This document shows positions 23,949 through 31,555 of a DNA stretch of 51,241 bases, in pieces. Within the stretch, counting starts at the first letter, position 1; each line of letters starts with the position of its first letter. Origin of the DNA: an uncultured Bacilli bacterium (lineage in GTDB: Bacteria > Bacillota_I > Bacilli_A > RFN20 > CAG-449). The DNA is taken from the NCBI GenBank assembly GCA_944332525.1, contig CALVKD010000041.1, positions 1-51,241 of the forward strand, in the 5' to 3' direction. The position numbers and the translations under genes are program-made. The notes under the pieces are model-generated. The model made no database searches and was not told where the DNA came from. It saw nothing but the letters and a program-made list of their open reading frames with translations.

Positions 23949-24310
23949 TACATCAGCCGGTAGAAGTTTTTAATCGCTTTATTACGTAATCTATAATAAG
24001 TTGAGCGATTATATTTTTGCATCCACCAAAACTTATCTTCTGGAAAAAAGAATTCTTTCCAAATAATTTCCATCTCTTTTTTATTAAGAGATGCCAAGAC
24101 AAAATTTATTCGGCATAGCTCTCTTTCATCATCAGTTAAGCTTTCTCCCGATGAGAGTTTCCAGAATGTTTTGTAGTCACAACTGGGATCGAAGAGCATA
24201 CCATCCTTGCAATTAGTACCTGCTTTGATTTGCTGGCAGATTAATAACTTATAACGTTGTACTAATAAAATTATCGCGGCTTCCTCTTTTTTTGTATTTT
24301 TTTTGGTCAT
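23948..24310 (-). CDS. MG284/MPN403-like protein with C-terminal helix-turn-helix
   Basis: A 120-residue protein. The ATG at 24308-24310 has a perfect AGGAGG upstream; the frame continues further up but lacks a site. The end, WMQKYNRSTYYRLRNKAIKNFYRLM, resembles the last helices of sigma-like or ArpU-like DNA-binding proteins and of the MG284/MPN403 family known from Mollicutes. A CxxG-CDY region in the middle contains four cysteines. It heads the five-gene operon of secreted and membrane proteins, so it may regulate it. Function is not known for the family. Confidence 0.55.
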   Translation of the reverse strand: MTKKNTKKEEAAIILLVQRYKLLICQQIKAGTNCKDGMLFDPSCDYKTFWKLSSGESLTDDERELCRINFVLASLNKKEMEIIWKEFFFPEDKFWWMQKYNRSTYYRLRNKAIKNFYRLM

Positions 24311-24502
24311 ATTTTTACCTCCTGTTGAATTTATTTTAACCAAATACCCATACATCCACGTTACTTTTGGACTTTTATTTTTTTATCCCAATTAAGTATC
24401 AAAAAATTTCATTTTAATCTCCTATCCTTATCTATTTTACATGAATTATTCAATCTTCCATTAAAGACTTTTAGTTTTATTTATTTAATTTAAAAATAAT
24501 CA

Positions 24503-24514
24503 TATAATCATCTT
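24503..24514 (+). promoter_or_regulatory. -10 box six bases before the lipoprotein start
   Basis: TATAAT (24503-24508), then CATCTT and the ATG. A weak TTTATT lies 17 bases upstream at 24480-24485. No Shine-Dalgarno sequence; a leaderless transcript is predicted. Confidence 0.55.
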
Positions 24515-25216
24515 ATGAGTAAGAAGAAATATTTATTTTTATTATCGGCTATATTATTGATTTCGTGCCAAAATAACTCTTGGAATAAGAGTTATCTATC
24601 CTCATCGGCACAATCGGTCGTTCCTATCACAAATCAAAATTTAAGCAAATATTGTTCGATGAATTTATCTTTTATACTTTATGTCGGAAATAATTCTTGC
24701 TCAACCTGCAGTATATATAAACGTAATCTTAATAATTTAATCAAAGAAGAGAATATCCTTGTTTTTCATCTAAATTATTCTGAAAGCGACAATAACTATC
24801 TTTCTATTGAAGACAACCTTTTATTTCCTAAAATAGAAGCAGATGAAGCACCTTGTTTATTCTTTATTTTAAATGGAAACATCAATGAATATTACCCATA
24901 TGATGATAGTTATTTAAACATTAGCAATCTCAGTAACATTATATTTTCTGAAAGAAATTTTGAAAATTATCTTTTAAATGATTTTAACGAAGATGGATCT
25001 TTTATTTCAAAAAAATTATCATTACAAAAAAATAAATATTATTATTTTGACAACTATTCTTCACCTTTATTAAGCCAAGAAGTCAATTCCTATTTGGAAA
25101 CACATAATCTAGCAATAAATTATTACTTTTATCATGAAAAAAGTGAGATTTCTGAAAATCTCACTTTACCATGTTTAATTTATTATGGTGAAACAATTGA
25201 ATATTTAGTAATTTGA
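24515..25216 (+). CDS. Thioredoxin-like lipoprotein
   Basis: A 233-residue lipoprotein. The signal peptide MSKKKYLFLLSAILLISC ends in a lipobox (LISC, Cys18). A thioredoxin-like segment follows, with ILYVGNNSCSTCSIYKRNL carrying a CSTC motif near residues 62-65, the position of CxxC in thioredoxin-fold proteins. A cis-proline-like site may be EADEAPCLFF near 110. It may reduce or isomerise disulfides outside the cell or bind bacteriocin-type substrates, but the oxidoreductase role is inferred only from the motif. It is transcribed alone, converges with the HAD gene with a 12-base overlap, and carries the terminator of that gene in its own codons. Confidence 0.65.
   Translation: MSKKKYLFLLSAILLISCQNNSWNKSYLSSSAQSVVPITNQNLSKYCSMNLSFILYVGNNSCSTCSIYKRNLNNLIKEENILVFHLNYSESDNNYLSIEDNLLFPKIEADEAPCLFFILNGNINEYYPYDDSYLNISNLSNIIFSERNFENYLLNDFNEDGSFISKKLSLQKNKYYYFDNYSSPLLSQEVNSYLETHNLAINYYFYHEKSEISENLTLPCLIYYGETIEYLVI
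25137..25166 (-). terminator. Terminator of the HAD gene, inside the opposing lipoprotein gene
   Basis: On the minus strand AAGTGAGATTT-TCAG-AAATCTCACTT, a perfect 11-base-pair stem, followed by four more Ts. It lies about 40 bases past the HAD stop and inside codons of about residues 208-217 of the plus-strand lipoprotein. Confidence 0.87.
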
Positions 25217-26002
25217 CCAAGCTACTAAATCAATTTTTGCTTTCACCAAACGATCGAGTTTCGAATTTTCTCGATAATCAGCGGTTACCGATGCTTCAAC
25301 GCGGCGGTCACCAACTAATTCATCAGCAACTTCACTTTTTCCTGATTTATAGACGGCTATGGATAATCCACTTCTTTCCTTAATTAATGTCATGCAAGGA
25401 ATATCAGTAATGCCATCTCCAATATATATCATATTAGAAAACTCAACATGTTTTTCACCAATTTTTTTGTTAATGGTCTCATCATCAAGGATATCAAGAG
25501 TTCCTTTACTGATACGGAATAAGTATTGCGTTTTTGAAGTATAATTAATAATCATATTTGGCCAAACAGCAATGCCGTTTTCATCATACACATAACTACA
25601 AGCAAAAATCTTTTTAAATTTGTCAGCAATTTTTGTTCCTTTTAAAATTTCTCTATTACCAGAAGAAATAATATAATGTTCAATTGCTACTCCGCGGCTT
25701 TTACCATATTCATTAATTCTGTCAAACCAGGAAAGAACACCTTCGTAATATTCAATGCTCTGACCCAAAGAATTAAGGTATTCTTCAGTTAACGGAATAT
25801 TTTTCTTTTTGCATTGATCCATCATCATGAATAGATACGCCAATGTTCTTTCGCAATGATGCTCCTTTGAAAACTGTCCCGTTTTTTCCCAGAATTCCGC
25901 ATTACTCATACCAAGGTTTTCTATAAATTTAAAATTTTGCATGTCCTTGGTAGCTAATGTCTTATCAAAATCATAGATAATTGCAAGTACTTTTTCTTTC
26001 AT
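25205..26002 (-). CDS. HAD-family phosphatase
   Basis: A 265-residue cytosolic hydrolase of the haloacid dehalogenase superfamily. Motif I is YDFDKTLA (nucleophile Asp10, Asp12), motif II is the serine of IISSGN near 115, and motif IV is IGDGITDIP near 197. A helical cap insert lies between motifs I and II. The layout recalls phosphoserine phosphatase-like HADs, but no substrate can be given. GGTGAAAATAA precedes the start. It is monocistronic and ends inside the lipoprotein gene facing it. Confidence 0.82.
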   Translation of the reverse strand: MKEKVLAIIYDFDKTLATKDMQNFKFIENLGMSNAEFWEKTGQFSKEHHCERTLAYLFMMMDQCKKKNIPLTEEYLNSLGQSIEYYEGVLSWFDRINEYGKSRGVAIEHYIISSGNREILKGTKIADKFKKIFACSYVYDENGIAVWPNMIINYTSKTQYLFRISKGTLDILDDETINKKIGEKHVEFSNMIYIGDGITDIPCMTLIKERSGLSIAVYKSGKSEVADELVGDRRVEASVTADYRENSKLDRLVKAKIDLVAWSNY

Positions 26003-26060
26003 TTATTTTCACCACAGATATTTTACTAATTTTTTTTAAAATTGTCACTTCAAAATTTTT

Positions 26061-26825
26061 CTAGTTAATTTTAATTTGATAATTTAGCTTCTTTTTAACG
26101 ATTTTAACAGCTATTTCAACGATAAAAACTAAAATAACGACCTCAATAAGTAATGCAAATAGATGTGAAAAATCCAAATTTTGTTTATACAAATAGACAA
26201 TATTTCCTAATGAATTATTGCTTTGACAAATGTATTCACCCATTATCATCACTTTAATACCTAACCCAAAAGTTTGAAGACACGTCATTAAAATATATGG
26301 CATAATTAATGGCAAATAGATAATAAAATATTTTTTTATAAATGAGACGTTTTCTGTTTTTAAAGTCATTAAATAGATTGTATCTATTTCATCTAAAGCT
26401 GCAATAAATCCTTCTATCATCACAGGCAAAACCATCAATAACGTGATTAAATATGGAGCTTTATCCGCGCCTAAACTGATCCAAAGGTACACCGAAACAA
26501 TTGCTAATGGTGTTGCCTTTAATAATAAAAGTAATGGTTTAAAAATTAAAAAGATATCTTTTTTTAGCAAATAGATGAAGGATATAAAAAGGGAAATAGC
26601 TAAAGAAATGCCTAAGACAATTATAACTCTAAGTAGAGTCATGCCTAAACTTAAATAAATTTCTTTACTAGTTAAAAGTTCACCTAAAGAAATAAAAATA
26701 GAATTCCATGAAGGATAGATTAATTGGTTATCTTTAACAAGTGAAACTATTAAATAAAAAACAAATATTAAAACAATTCCGCTGGCAAAAAAACTGATTT
26801 TAGATAGAGTAGTAGAAGTTTTCAT
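26061..26825 (-). CDS. ABC transporter permease (SsuC/TauC/ThiX type)
   Basis: A 254-residue permease of the binding-protein-dependent family. About six membrane segments are visible (near 8-28, 60-88, 92-118, 125-143, 170-195, 222-243), with the EAA-like loop around LMTLKTENVSFIKKYFIIYLPLIMP interacting with an ATPase. It overlaps the binding-protein gene by 26 bases and is the last gene of the operon. No ATPase gene follows; it must be supplied from elsewhere. Sulfonate, taurine, nitrate or thiamine-precursor uptake are typical of this type, but the substrate cannot be told here. Confidence 0.82.
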   Translation of the reverse strand: MKTSTTLSKISFFASGIVLIFVFYLIVSLVKDNQLIYPSWNSIFISLGELLTSKEIYLSLGMTLLRVIIVLGISLAISLFISFIYLLKKDIFLIFKPLLLLLKATPLAIVSVYLWISLGADKAPYLITLLMVLPVMIEGFIAALDEIDTIYLMTLKTENVSFIKKYFIIYLPLIMPYILMTCLQTFGLGIKVMIMGEYICQSNNSLGNIVYLYKQNLDFSHLFALLIEVVILVFIVEIAVKIVKKKLNYQIKIN

Positions 26826-27744
26826 CTGGTAATTTATTTCCGTATTGAGCGCTCAACGATAACTCACTCATTTTATTAAAATATAATTCGATTGCTTCTT
26901 TATCGTTGTCACTAATTTGATAATGGCAATTCGGAATTGCTTCTTTTAGAATATCTTCTCCTAAAGCTTTAAATGTTTGGTACATCGAAACAGCATTTTT
27001 TGCCGTTTGCTCAGGATTTTCATTTGCAGCAACTACAGAATCTGTTAAAGCCTCTAAAATTGAATCTATTTTTCCTTTTAATGACTCTTTAAAGAATATT
27101 GAAGCTTGAGGATATGAGTTTTGAGAAAATGTCTCAGACCAAACATCTTGTAAGTCAATTGTATATAAATTTTGTGACGACATTAATTTTGTTAATGAAG
27201 GTTGAGCTGAAATAATATATTCGGTTTCATTGCTAACTAATAAAGAATTGGCAGTTCCAACATCATCTGTATATGTTAAATCAATATCAAGATTTTTAGC
27301 TTTGATTAATGATTGTATAACAATGTCAGGAGTACTATTTTTACCAAACAAGGTAAGATTCTTTCCGTTTAAATCCTCAAGTGAATGTATTTCTTGTTTA
27401 CTAGCTACATACAAGTTTCCCCAAACAATTGTTTGATAATGTAAATACTTTTCTCCGTTATTGCTATTATACATTTTCGCGCCTAAATTAGTTGGAGCGA
27501 CGATAATATCATAAGAACCGGAAGTAAATGCCGCAACTAATGGATCTGAGCCAGCTTTTATATCAAAAGTACTACCTTCTGAAACATGCTCAGCATAATA
27601 ATTTGCTAAAGCCAAAGCAGGTGTTCCATCAGGTGCGATAATTGATACATCATCAAATGAAATAGAAGTATTGCTTGTCGAAGTAGTTCCTCCGCAGGAG
27701 ATAAGCATTAATCCTCCTAAAACTATTAATAATAATTTTTTCAT
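26800..27744 (-). CDS. ABC transporter substrate-binding lipoprotein (NMT1/TauA type)
   Basis: A 314-residue lipoprotein. The signal peptide ends in the lipobox LISC (Cys17), followed by a Ser/Thr linker. The start of the mature domain, IIAPDGTPALALANYYAEH, and VAAFTSGSYDIIVAPTNLGAKMY fit the NMT1/TauA-like class II binding proteins, which are used for sulfonates, nitrate, thiamine precursors and related small molecules. GGAGG precedes the ATG. The promoter has an extended -10 box and a Crp/Fnr-type palindrome centred 41.5 bases upstream of the predicted start, so activation by the divergent regulator is likely. Confidence 0.85.
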   Translation of the reverse strand: MKKLLLIVLGGLMLISCGGTTSTSNTSISFDDVSIIAPDGTPALALANYYAEHVSEGSTFDIKAGSDPLVAAFTSGSYDIIVAPTNLGAKMYNSNNGEKYLHYQTIVWGNLYVASKQEIHSLEDLNGKNLTLFGKNSTPDIVIQSLIKAKNLDIDLTYTDDVGTANSLLVSNETEYIISAQPSLTKLMSSQNLYTIDLQDVWSETFSQNSYPQASIFFKESLKGKIDSILEALTDSVVAANENPEQTAKNAVSMYQTFKALGEDILKEAIPNCHYQISDNDKEAIELYFNKMSELSLSAQYGNKLPDENFYYSI

Positions 27745-27763
27745 AATTAATCCTCCACGTGAG

Positions 27764-27772
27764 ATTATAGCA
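27764..27772 (-). promoter_or_regulatory. Extended -10 promoter of the uptake operon
   Basis: TGCTATAAT on the minus strand (TATAAT at 27764-27769 with TG one base upstream). No good -35 box is present, as expected for a promoter that depends on an activator. The start is predicted near 27757. Confidence 0.65.
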
Positions 27773-27790
27773 AATTATATTTTAAAAGCA

Positions 27791-27806
27791 TGTAACATTT
27801 GTTACA
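27791..27806. promoter_or_regulatory. Crp/Fnr-type operator in the divergent promoter region
   Basis: TGTAACATTTGTTACA is a perfect palindrome with six-base arms and a four-base spacer. Its centre is 41.5 bases upstream of the predicted start of the uptake operon, the class II activator position, and it ends eight bases before the ATG of the Crp/Fnr-like gene. Confidence 0.7.
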
Positions 27807-27814
27807 CTATTAAT

Positions 27815-28393
27815 ATGAATATTTTAGATTTATTAAATGAACAGGAAAGAAAATTCTTAGCTTATCATCAAATCAAAAAAGGTGATGTATTTTTAAAAGA
27901 AGGTGATAATCCCCATAATGTCTATTTTGTCATATCAGGTATAGTAAAAATCTCTTCGTTTTCCTCGCATGGCGATGAAGAATTAATTAATATTCTTCAA
28001 CAAGGTGATATCTTTGCTAATGCATTAGCTTTTTCAGGAACACATTTATATGGAGATGTTATTGCTATGGATAACGCAATCGTAGCATCCATAGATGAAT
28101 CATCTATTATCGAAATATTTTCGACTAATCAAGCATTTCTTAAAGCATATTTAAACATTCTAAGCGAGAAGACCATCTCCTTGCAAATGCGAGTTAAATT
28201 ATTATCTAAGAGAACAATTGAGGAAAAATTAATTTTTTATTTGGAAACACACAATAGAAAATTAAAGAAAAATATTTCCACACTTTCAATGATTTTATTA
28301 TGTCCGCGACCATCACTATCTAGATCTGTCAGCAAATTAAAAAGAGAAGGAATTCTTATTGAGAAAAACCATTATATTTATTTAATTAAGTGA
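27815..28393 (+). CDS. Crp/Fnr-family transcription regulator
   Basis: A 192-residue regulator, with the ATG at 27815 chosen because the upstream frame runs through the operator and the divergent gene. Residues 1-115 form the cupin-like sensor domain (KKGDVFLKEGDNPHNVYFVISGIVKI, LINILQQGDIFA) and the C-terminus is a winged helix-turn-helix with LCPRPSLSRSVSKLKREGIL, the recognition region. The cyclic-nucleotide contact residues are not conserved and no cysteine cluster for an Fe-S centre is seen, so the signal is unknown. The palindrome just upstream suggests control of itself and of the divergent ABC uptake operon. No Shine-Dalgarno sequence is seen before the start. Confidence 0.88.
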   Translation: MNILDLLNEQERKFLAYHQIKKGDVFLKEGDNPHNVYFVISGIVKISSFSSHGDEELINILQQGDIFANALAFSGTHLYGDVIAMDNAIVASIDESSIIEIFSTNQAFLKAYLNILSEKTISLQMRVKLLSKRTIEEKLIFYLETHNRKLKKNISTLSMILLCPRPSLSRSVSKLKREGILIEKNHYIYLIK

Positions 28394-28473
28394 TTGGCAA
28401 ATAATTTTTTATTATATTACTAATTTTTAATCATACTTTTTATTTCTACCCTATATGAATAATGAGTAGAGAA

Positions 28474-28500
28474 AATAAAAAAACTTCGGTTAACCCGAAG
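28474..28500 (-). terminator. Terminator of tRNA-Thr
   Basis: CTTCGG-GTTAA-CCGAAG followed by TTTTTTTATTTT on the minus strand. On the plus strand it is followed by a shorter T-run and may also stop the regulator transcript. Confidence 0.85.
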
Positions 28501-28512
28501 CAGAATTTTTTA

Positions 28513-28588
28513 TGGTGCCGACTGCAGGATTCGAACCTGTGACCTACTCATTACGAATGAGTTGCTCTACCAGCTGAGCTAAGTCGGC
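28513..28588 (-). tRNA. tRNA-Thr (anticodon CGT)
   Basis: A 76-base cloverleaf including an encoded CCA. The acceptor arm is GCCGACT/AGTCGGC, the D arm GCTC/GAGC, the anticodon stem ACTCA/TGAGT with loop TTCGTAA, so the anticodon is CGT and reads ACG. The T loop is TTCGAAT. The first T-stem pair is an A-C mismatch; all other stems are intact. Confidence 0.96.
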
Positions 28589-28598
28589 AACTAAAAAC

Positions 28599-28627
28599 AT
28601 TATAGATTTTTTTATTACTCTAGTCAA
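28599..28627 (-). promoter_or_regulatory. Promoter of tRNA-Thr
   Basis: TTGACT (28622-28627), 17 bases and TATAAT (28599-28604) on the minus strand, starting about seven bases before the mature 5' end. Confidence 0.85.
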
Positions 28628-28662
28628 AGAAAAAAAGATTTTTAAAGACATAGGAGGAATAT

Positions 28663-29553
28663 ATGAAAAAGAAAAAAATCTTAGTAAGTTCAATTATAAT
28701 TTTTACATCTCTTACAATGGTTACTGGAGGAATCGCTTTGAGTATCAACAATGATACTTTTTCTAATGTTGAGACAGAAATAATTAATAATGGAATAAAA
28801 TTATATTTATTAAGTGAGTCCGAAAATTTAGAAGGAGAAACAGTAAAAACTTTTTCCTACACTATTACCCCAGAAGATGCAACTAACCAAGACATTAAAA
28901 TTGCTGTTCAATATAAAGGAGGAGGCAACTGCGAAGATAAAGTAACTGCCACGATTGATATAGAAAAGAAATTAGTGACGGTTACTTGCCTAGAAGCTTT
29001 TGATAAAGAAATTGAAATAATTTTAACGTCTATTGATAATCCGGCCATTTCAGGAAAAGTTCTAGTTAATTATTTAAAGAAGATAAATGATGTTGCTCTA
29101 GAATTAGAAATTTGGGATGCAGATAATAATTTATTAATTACTCCAGAATATTCTATTTTTTCCAAAGATCAAGAATATACTTTTTCGATAGCTATCGAAT
29201 CAATTTATTGTAATGATTATAATTTTTCCTATTCTTTTCCTGAACAAACAGAAGCAATGATGGAAATTTTTAAATCGCATATTGAAAATGACTTAGGATT
29301 ACCTACAGAAGAGGACTTTATCTCAGTAGCTAATGGCAATAATAAATATATTAACGCGCTTATCGAAAATAATCACTGGTCCTACTATAATTTAGACGTT
29401 GATTACTCAATAACTGTAATGCCCGGCGGAAAAGTTTTTGAAAAAAGTGATATTCTCTGTCCTTATGTTTCAGATGATGAGATGTATGATTTCTCACCAT
29501 ATAAAATCGCTGTCACATCAATCAATCCCGATTTAGGAAATATTGATTTTTAA
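28663..29553 (+). CDS. Exported or membrane-anchored protein of unknown function
   Basis: A 296-residue protein with AGGAGG before the start. The N-terminus MKKKKILVSSIIIFTSLTMVTGGIAL is a signal peptide or single anchor. Residues about 45-140 look like a bacterial Ig-like (Big) domain (YTITPEDATNQDIKIAVQY... KLVTVTC... NPAISGKVLVNY), the kind found in surface proteins. The C-terminal half is acidic and of unknown fold, with several cysteines. Its stop overlaps the start of a 46-residue membrane protein. A surface role is likely; nothing more specific can be said. Confidence 0.6.
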   Translation: MKKKKILVSSIIIFTSLTMVTGGIALSINNDTFSNVETEIINNGIKLYLLSESENLEGETVKTFSYTITPEDATNQDIKIAVQYKGGGNCEDKVTATIDIEKKLVTVTCLEAFDKEIEIILTSIDNPAISGKVLVNYLKKINDVALELEIWDADNNLLITPEYSIFSKDQEYTFSIAIESIYCNDYNFSYSFPEQTEAMMEIFKSHIENDLGLPTEEDFISVANGNNKYINALIENNHWSYYNLDVDYSITVMPGGKVFEKSDILCPYVSDDEMYDFSPYKIAVTSINPDLGNIDF

Positions 29554-29693
29554 TGGATACAAAGAAAAAGATAATTACTGCAGCAATTGCAATAATATTG
29601 TTGGGTATGTTCATCGGCCTTTACTTCTATTTATATCTCCGCGATGAAGAAATATTTTATCATCTAATCATTCCATCGGAAATTATTTTTTAA
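29553..29693 (+). CDS. Small membrane protein, 46 residues
   Basis: An ATG at 29553 shares the A of the preceding TAA stop (TAATG), so it is translationally coupled to the secreted protein gene. It encodes MDTKKK, a hydrophobic segment (residues 7-28, IITAAIAIILLGMFIGLYFY) and a short charged tail, the layout of a single-pass small protein. No domain is known. The coupling and clean topology argue that it is real despite its size. Confidence 0.55.
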   Translation: MDTKKKIITAAIAIILLGMFIGLYFYLYLRDEEIFYHLIIPSEIIF

Positions 29694-29711
29694 ATCTATT
29701 ATGGATAAATA

Positions 29712-29720
29712 TGTTATAAT
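29712..29720 (+). promoter_or_regulatory. Extended -10 box six bases before rarA
   Basis: TGTTATAAT (TATAAT at 29715-29720), then TTTTAT and the rarA ATG. There is no Shine-Dalgarno sequence, so the transcript is predicted to be leaderless. Confidence 0.6.
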
Positions 29721-29726
29721 TTTTAT

Positions 29727-30983
29727 ATGAAAAGTCCATTAGCTGCAGCATATCGTCCAACTAATTTTGATGAAGTTGTCGGTCAAACTCATTTAATCGG
29801 AAAAAATGGTGTTATTAGAAAAATGATTAATAATAACACCCTTTCCAATATGATTTTATATGGTCCATCAGGAACAGGAAAAACGACTATAGCTTCAATT
29901 ATTGCTTCTTTAACAAACAAAAAGCTATATAAACTTAACGCTACTAACGCATCGACTAAAGACATTAAAGACATAATTAACGATTTGTCTAGCAGTCAAA
30001 ATAAAATTTTACTTTACCTAGATGAAATTCAATATTTTTCCAAAAAGCAGCAACAATCTTTGCTTGAAGTTATTGAAAATGGCGATATAACATTAATTGC
30101 TTCAACTACTGAAAATCCATATTTTTATATTTATAACGCCATTCTTTCACGTTCGACTATTTTTGAATTTCATCCACTTAGCAATAAAGACATTGAAAAA
30201 GCTCTAAATCGCGTTATCAAACAAATTGAAAATGATGATAATTGCCATATTGAAATAGATAATGAATGTATTGCCTATCTCTCATCTTCGGCAGGAGGAG
30301 ATGCGAGAAAAGCTTTAAATGCTCTTGAAGTGGCATTGAATTCATCTTCGTTCTATGATCAAACCTATCATATTTCGATTGATATTTTAAAATCGTTATC
30401 ATTATCGCCAATACATTATGATAAAGATGGTGATGACCATTATGACTTACTATCCGCTTTTCAAAAATCAATCCGCGGATCAGATGCCGATGCTGGAATT
30501 TTTTATCTAGCAAAATTACTTGCTAGCAAAGATTTGATCTCCCCTTGCCGAAGGTTATTAGTCATCGCTAGTGAAGATATTGGTTTAGCCAATCCACAAG
30601 CAGCAGTCATTGTTAAAAATTTAGTAGATTCGGCATTCCAGCTCGGTTTACCAGAAGCGAGAATTCCACTTGCTGAAGCAGTTATTTTTCTTTGCCTATG
30701 CCCAAAATCAAACTCAGCTATCACAGCAATTGATCAAGCTATGGATGATATTAGCAAAGGCCGCGGAAAAGAAATACCTGCCTATTTAAAAGACGGCCAT
30801 TATCAGGGGGCCGTCAAATTAAATCATGCTCAAGGATATATCTATCCTCATACTTTTCCACATCACTATGTCCAGCAACAATATCTTCCTGATGATTTAA
30901 AAGAAAGAGTTTATTATTTACCTGGAGAAAATAAGATAGAACTATCTTATAAAGAATATTGGGATAAGATCAAAAAGAATTAA
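29727..30983 (+). CDS. rarA: Replication-associated recombination protein A (RarA/MgsA)
   Basis: An AAA+ ATPase related to clamp loaders that acts at stalled replication forks. The 418-residue protein begins with SPLAAAYRPTNFDEVVGQTHLIG, has Walker A GPSGTGKT (46-53), Walker B YLDEIQYF near 92-99, the sensor segment LIASTTENPYF and an arginine finger region SRSTIFEF. The C-terminal part (SASEDIGLANPQA-like SEDIGLANPQA and the MgsA tetramerisation region ending in YLPGENKIELSYKEYW) fits the family. It overlaps the stop of the minus-strand gene that follows and contains the terminator of that gene. Confidence 0.95.
   Translation: MKSPLAAAYRPTNFDEVVGQTHLIGKNGVIRKMINNNTLSNMILYGPSGTGKTTIASIIASLTNKKLYKLNATNASTKDIKDIINDLSSSQNKILLYLDEIQYFSKKQQQSLLEVIENGDITLIASTTENPYFYIYNAILSRSTIFEFHPLSNKDIEKALNRVIKQIENDDNCHIEIDNECIAYLSSSAGGDARKALNALEVALNSSSFYDQTYHISIDILKSLSLSPIHYDKDGDDHYDLLSAFQKSIRGSDADAGIFYLAKLLASKDLISPCRRLLVIASEDIGLANPQAAVIVKNLVDSAFQLGLPEARIPLAEAVIFLCLCPKSNSAITAIDQAMDDISKGRGKEIPAYLKDGHYQGAVKLNHAQGYIYPHTFPHHYVQQQYLPDDLKERVYYLPGENKIELSYKEYWDKIKKN
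30788..30815 (-). terminator. Candidate terminator of the 126-residue gene, inside rarA
   Basis: On the minus strand GACGGCC and GGCCGTC pair around a ten-base loop, followed by TTTTAAAT. It lies about 165 bases past the stop of the minus-strand gene, in rarA codons 354-363. The stem is GC-rich but the T-run is short. Confidence 0.55.
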
Positions 30984-31360
30984 TCTTCTTCACGATTTTT
31001 TAATTCTTTAATTAGGAATAATAACGAGCCATTTTTAAGGCAAGAAATTAATAATCCCTCGACGAAGCGATCTTGCTTAATGATATTAGAAATCAAAGCT
31101 TCAACAACGATTGTTGGAGCTTTTTTAACGTCTTCATCTTTTAAAGTTTTGATATTTCTATCACCATAATAATCTTTTAAAATTTTATTATAATCTTGGT
31201 GAATGACGCCTTCATTATAAAGATCTTCGCGTAAAGTAATTATCTCCTGATCAAAAGTTAGAAGCGGAGTTGATTCTTTAGAAATAAAATTATACCCATC
31301 GTCAGTATTTTCTAATTTTTCTAAATAAGGAATGTACTCATATATTTTTTTGTATTTCAT
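30980..31360 (-). CDS. Unknown 126-residue protein, possibly DUF6508-like
   Basis: A soluble acidic protein preceded by a GGGGG ribosome binding site. The start KIYEYIPYLEKLEN and the later ALISNIIKQDRFVEGLLISCLKNGSLLFLIKEL recall the DUF6508 family of unknown function, but this is from memory and unverified. It is monocistronic, converges with rarA with a three-base overlap, and its codons 79-88 also form the rarA terminator. Confidence 0.6.
   Translation of the reverse strand: MKYKKIYEYIPYLEKLENTDDGYNFISKESTPLLTFDQEIITLREDLYNEGVIHQDYNKILKDYYGDRNIKTLKDEDVKKAPTIVVEALISNIIKQDRFVEGLLISCLKNGSLLFLIKELKNREED
31095..31126 (+). terminator. Terminator of rarA, inside the opposing gene
   Basis: AAAGCTTCAACAA and TTGTTGGAGCTTT (one G-T pair) around a CGA loop, with a run of six Ts. 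It is 112 bases past the rarA stop. Confidence 0.85.
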
Positions 31361-31513
31361 TATAATCCCCCTTTATGATAAGTCCATAAAAGTATTATAA
31401 CTAAGTATCTTGCTTTTGCATATACCAACCACAAGATATTCCCTCATTATGACGCAATTTTGTCACTTTTCTTCGAGTTTTTTACGATTATCGAATAAAA
31501 ATTGAAGTAAATA

Positions 31514-31542
31514 TCAAAAAAGGTCTCTGCAATGCAGAGACC
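31514..31542 (-). terminator. Terminator of the 1100-residue protein gene
   Basis: GGTCTCTGC-ATT-GCAGAGACC followed by six Ts on the minus strand, 14 bases past the stop. The remaining gap 31361-31513 holds a TATAAT-like -10 for the 126-residue gene and nothing else I can identify. Confidence 0.93.
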
Positions 31543-31555
31543 AAGATAGGATATG

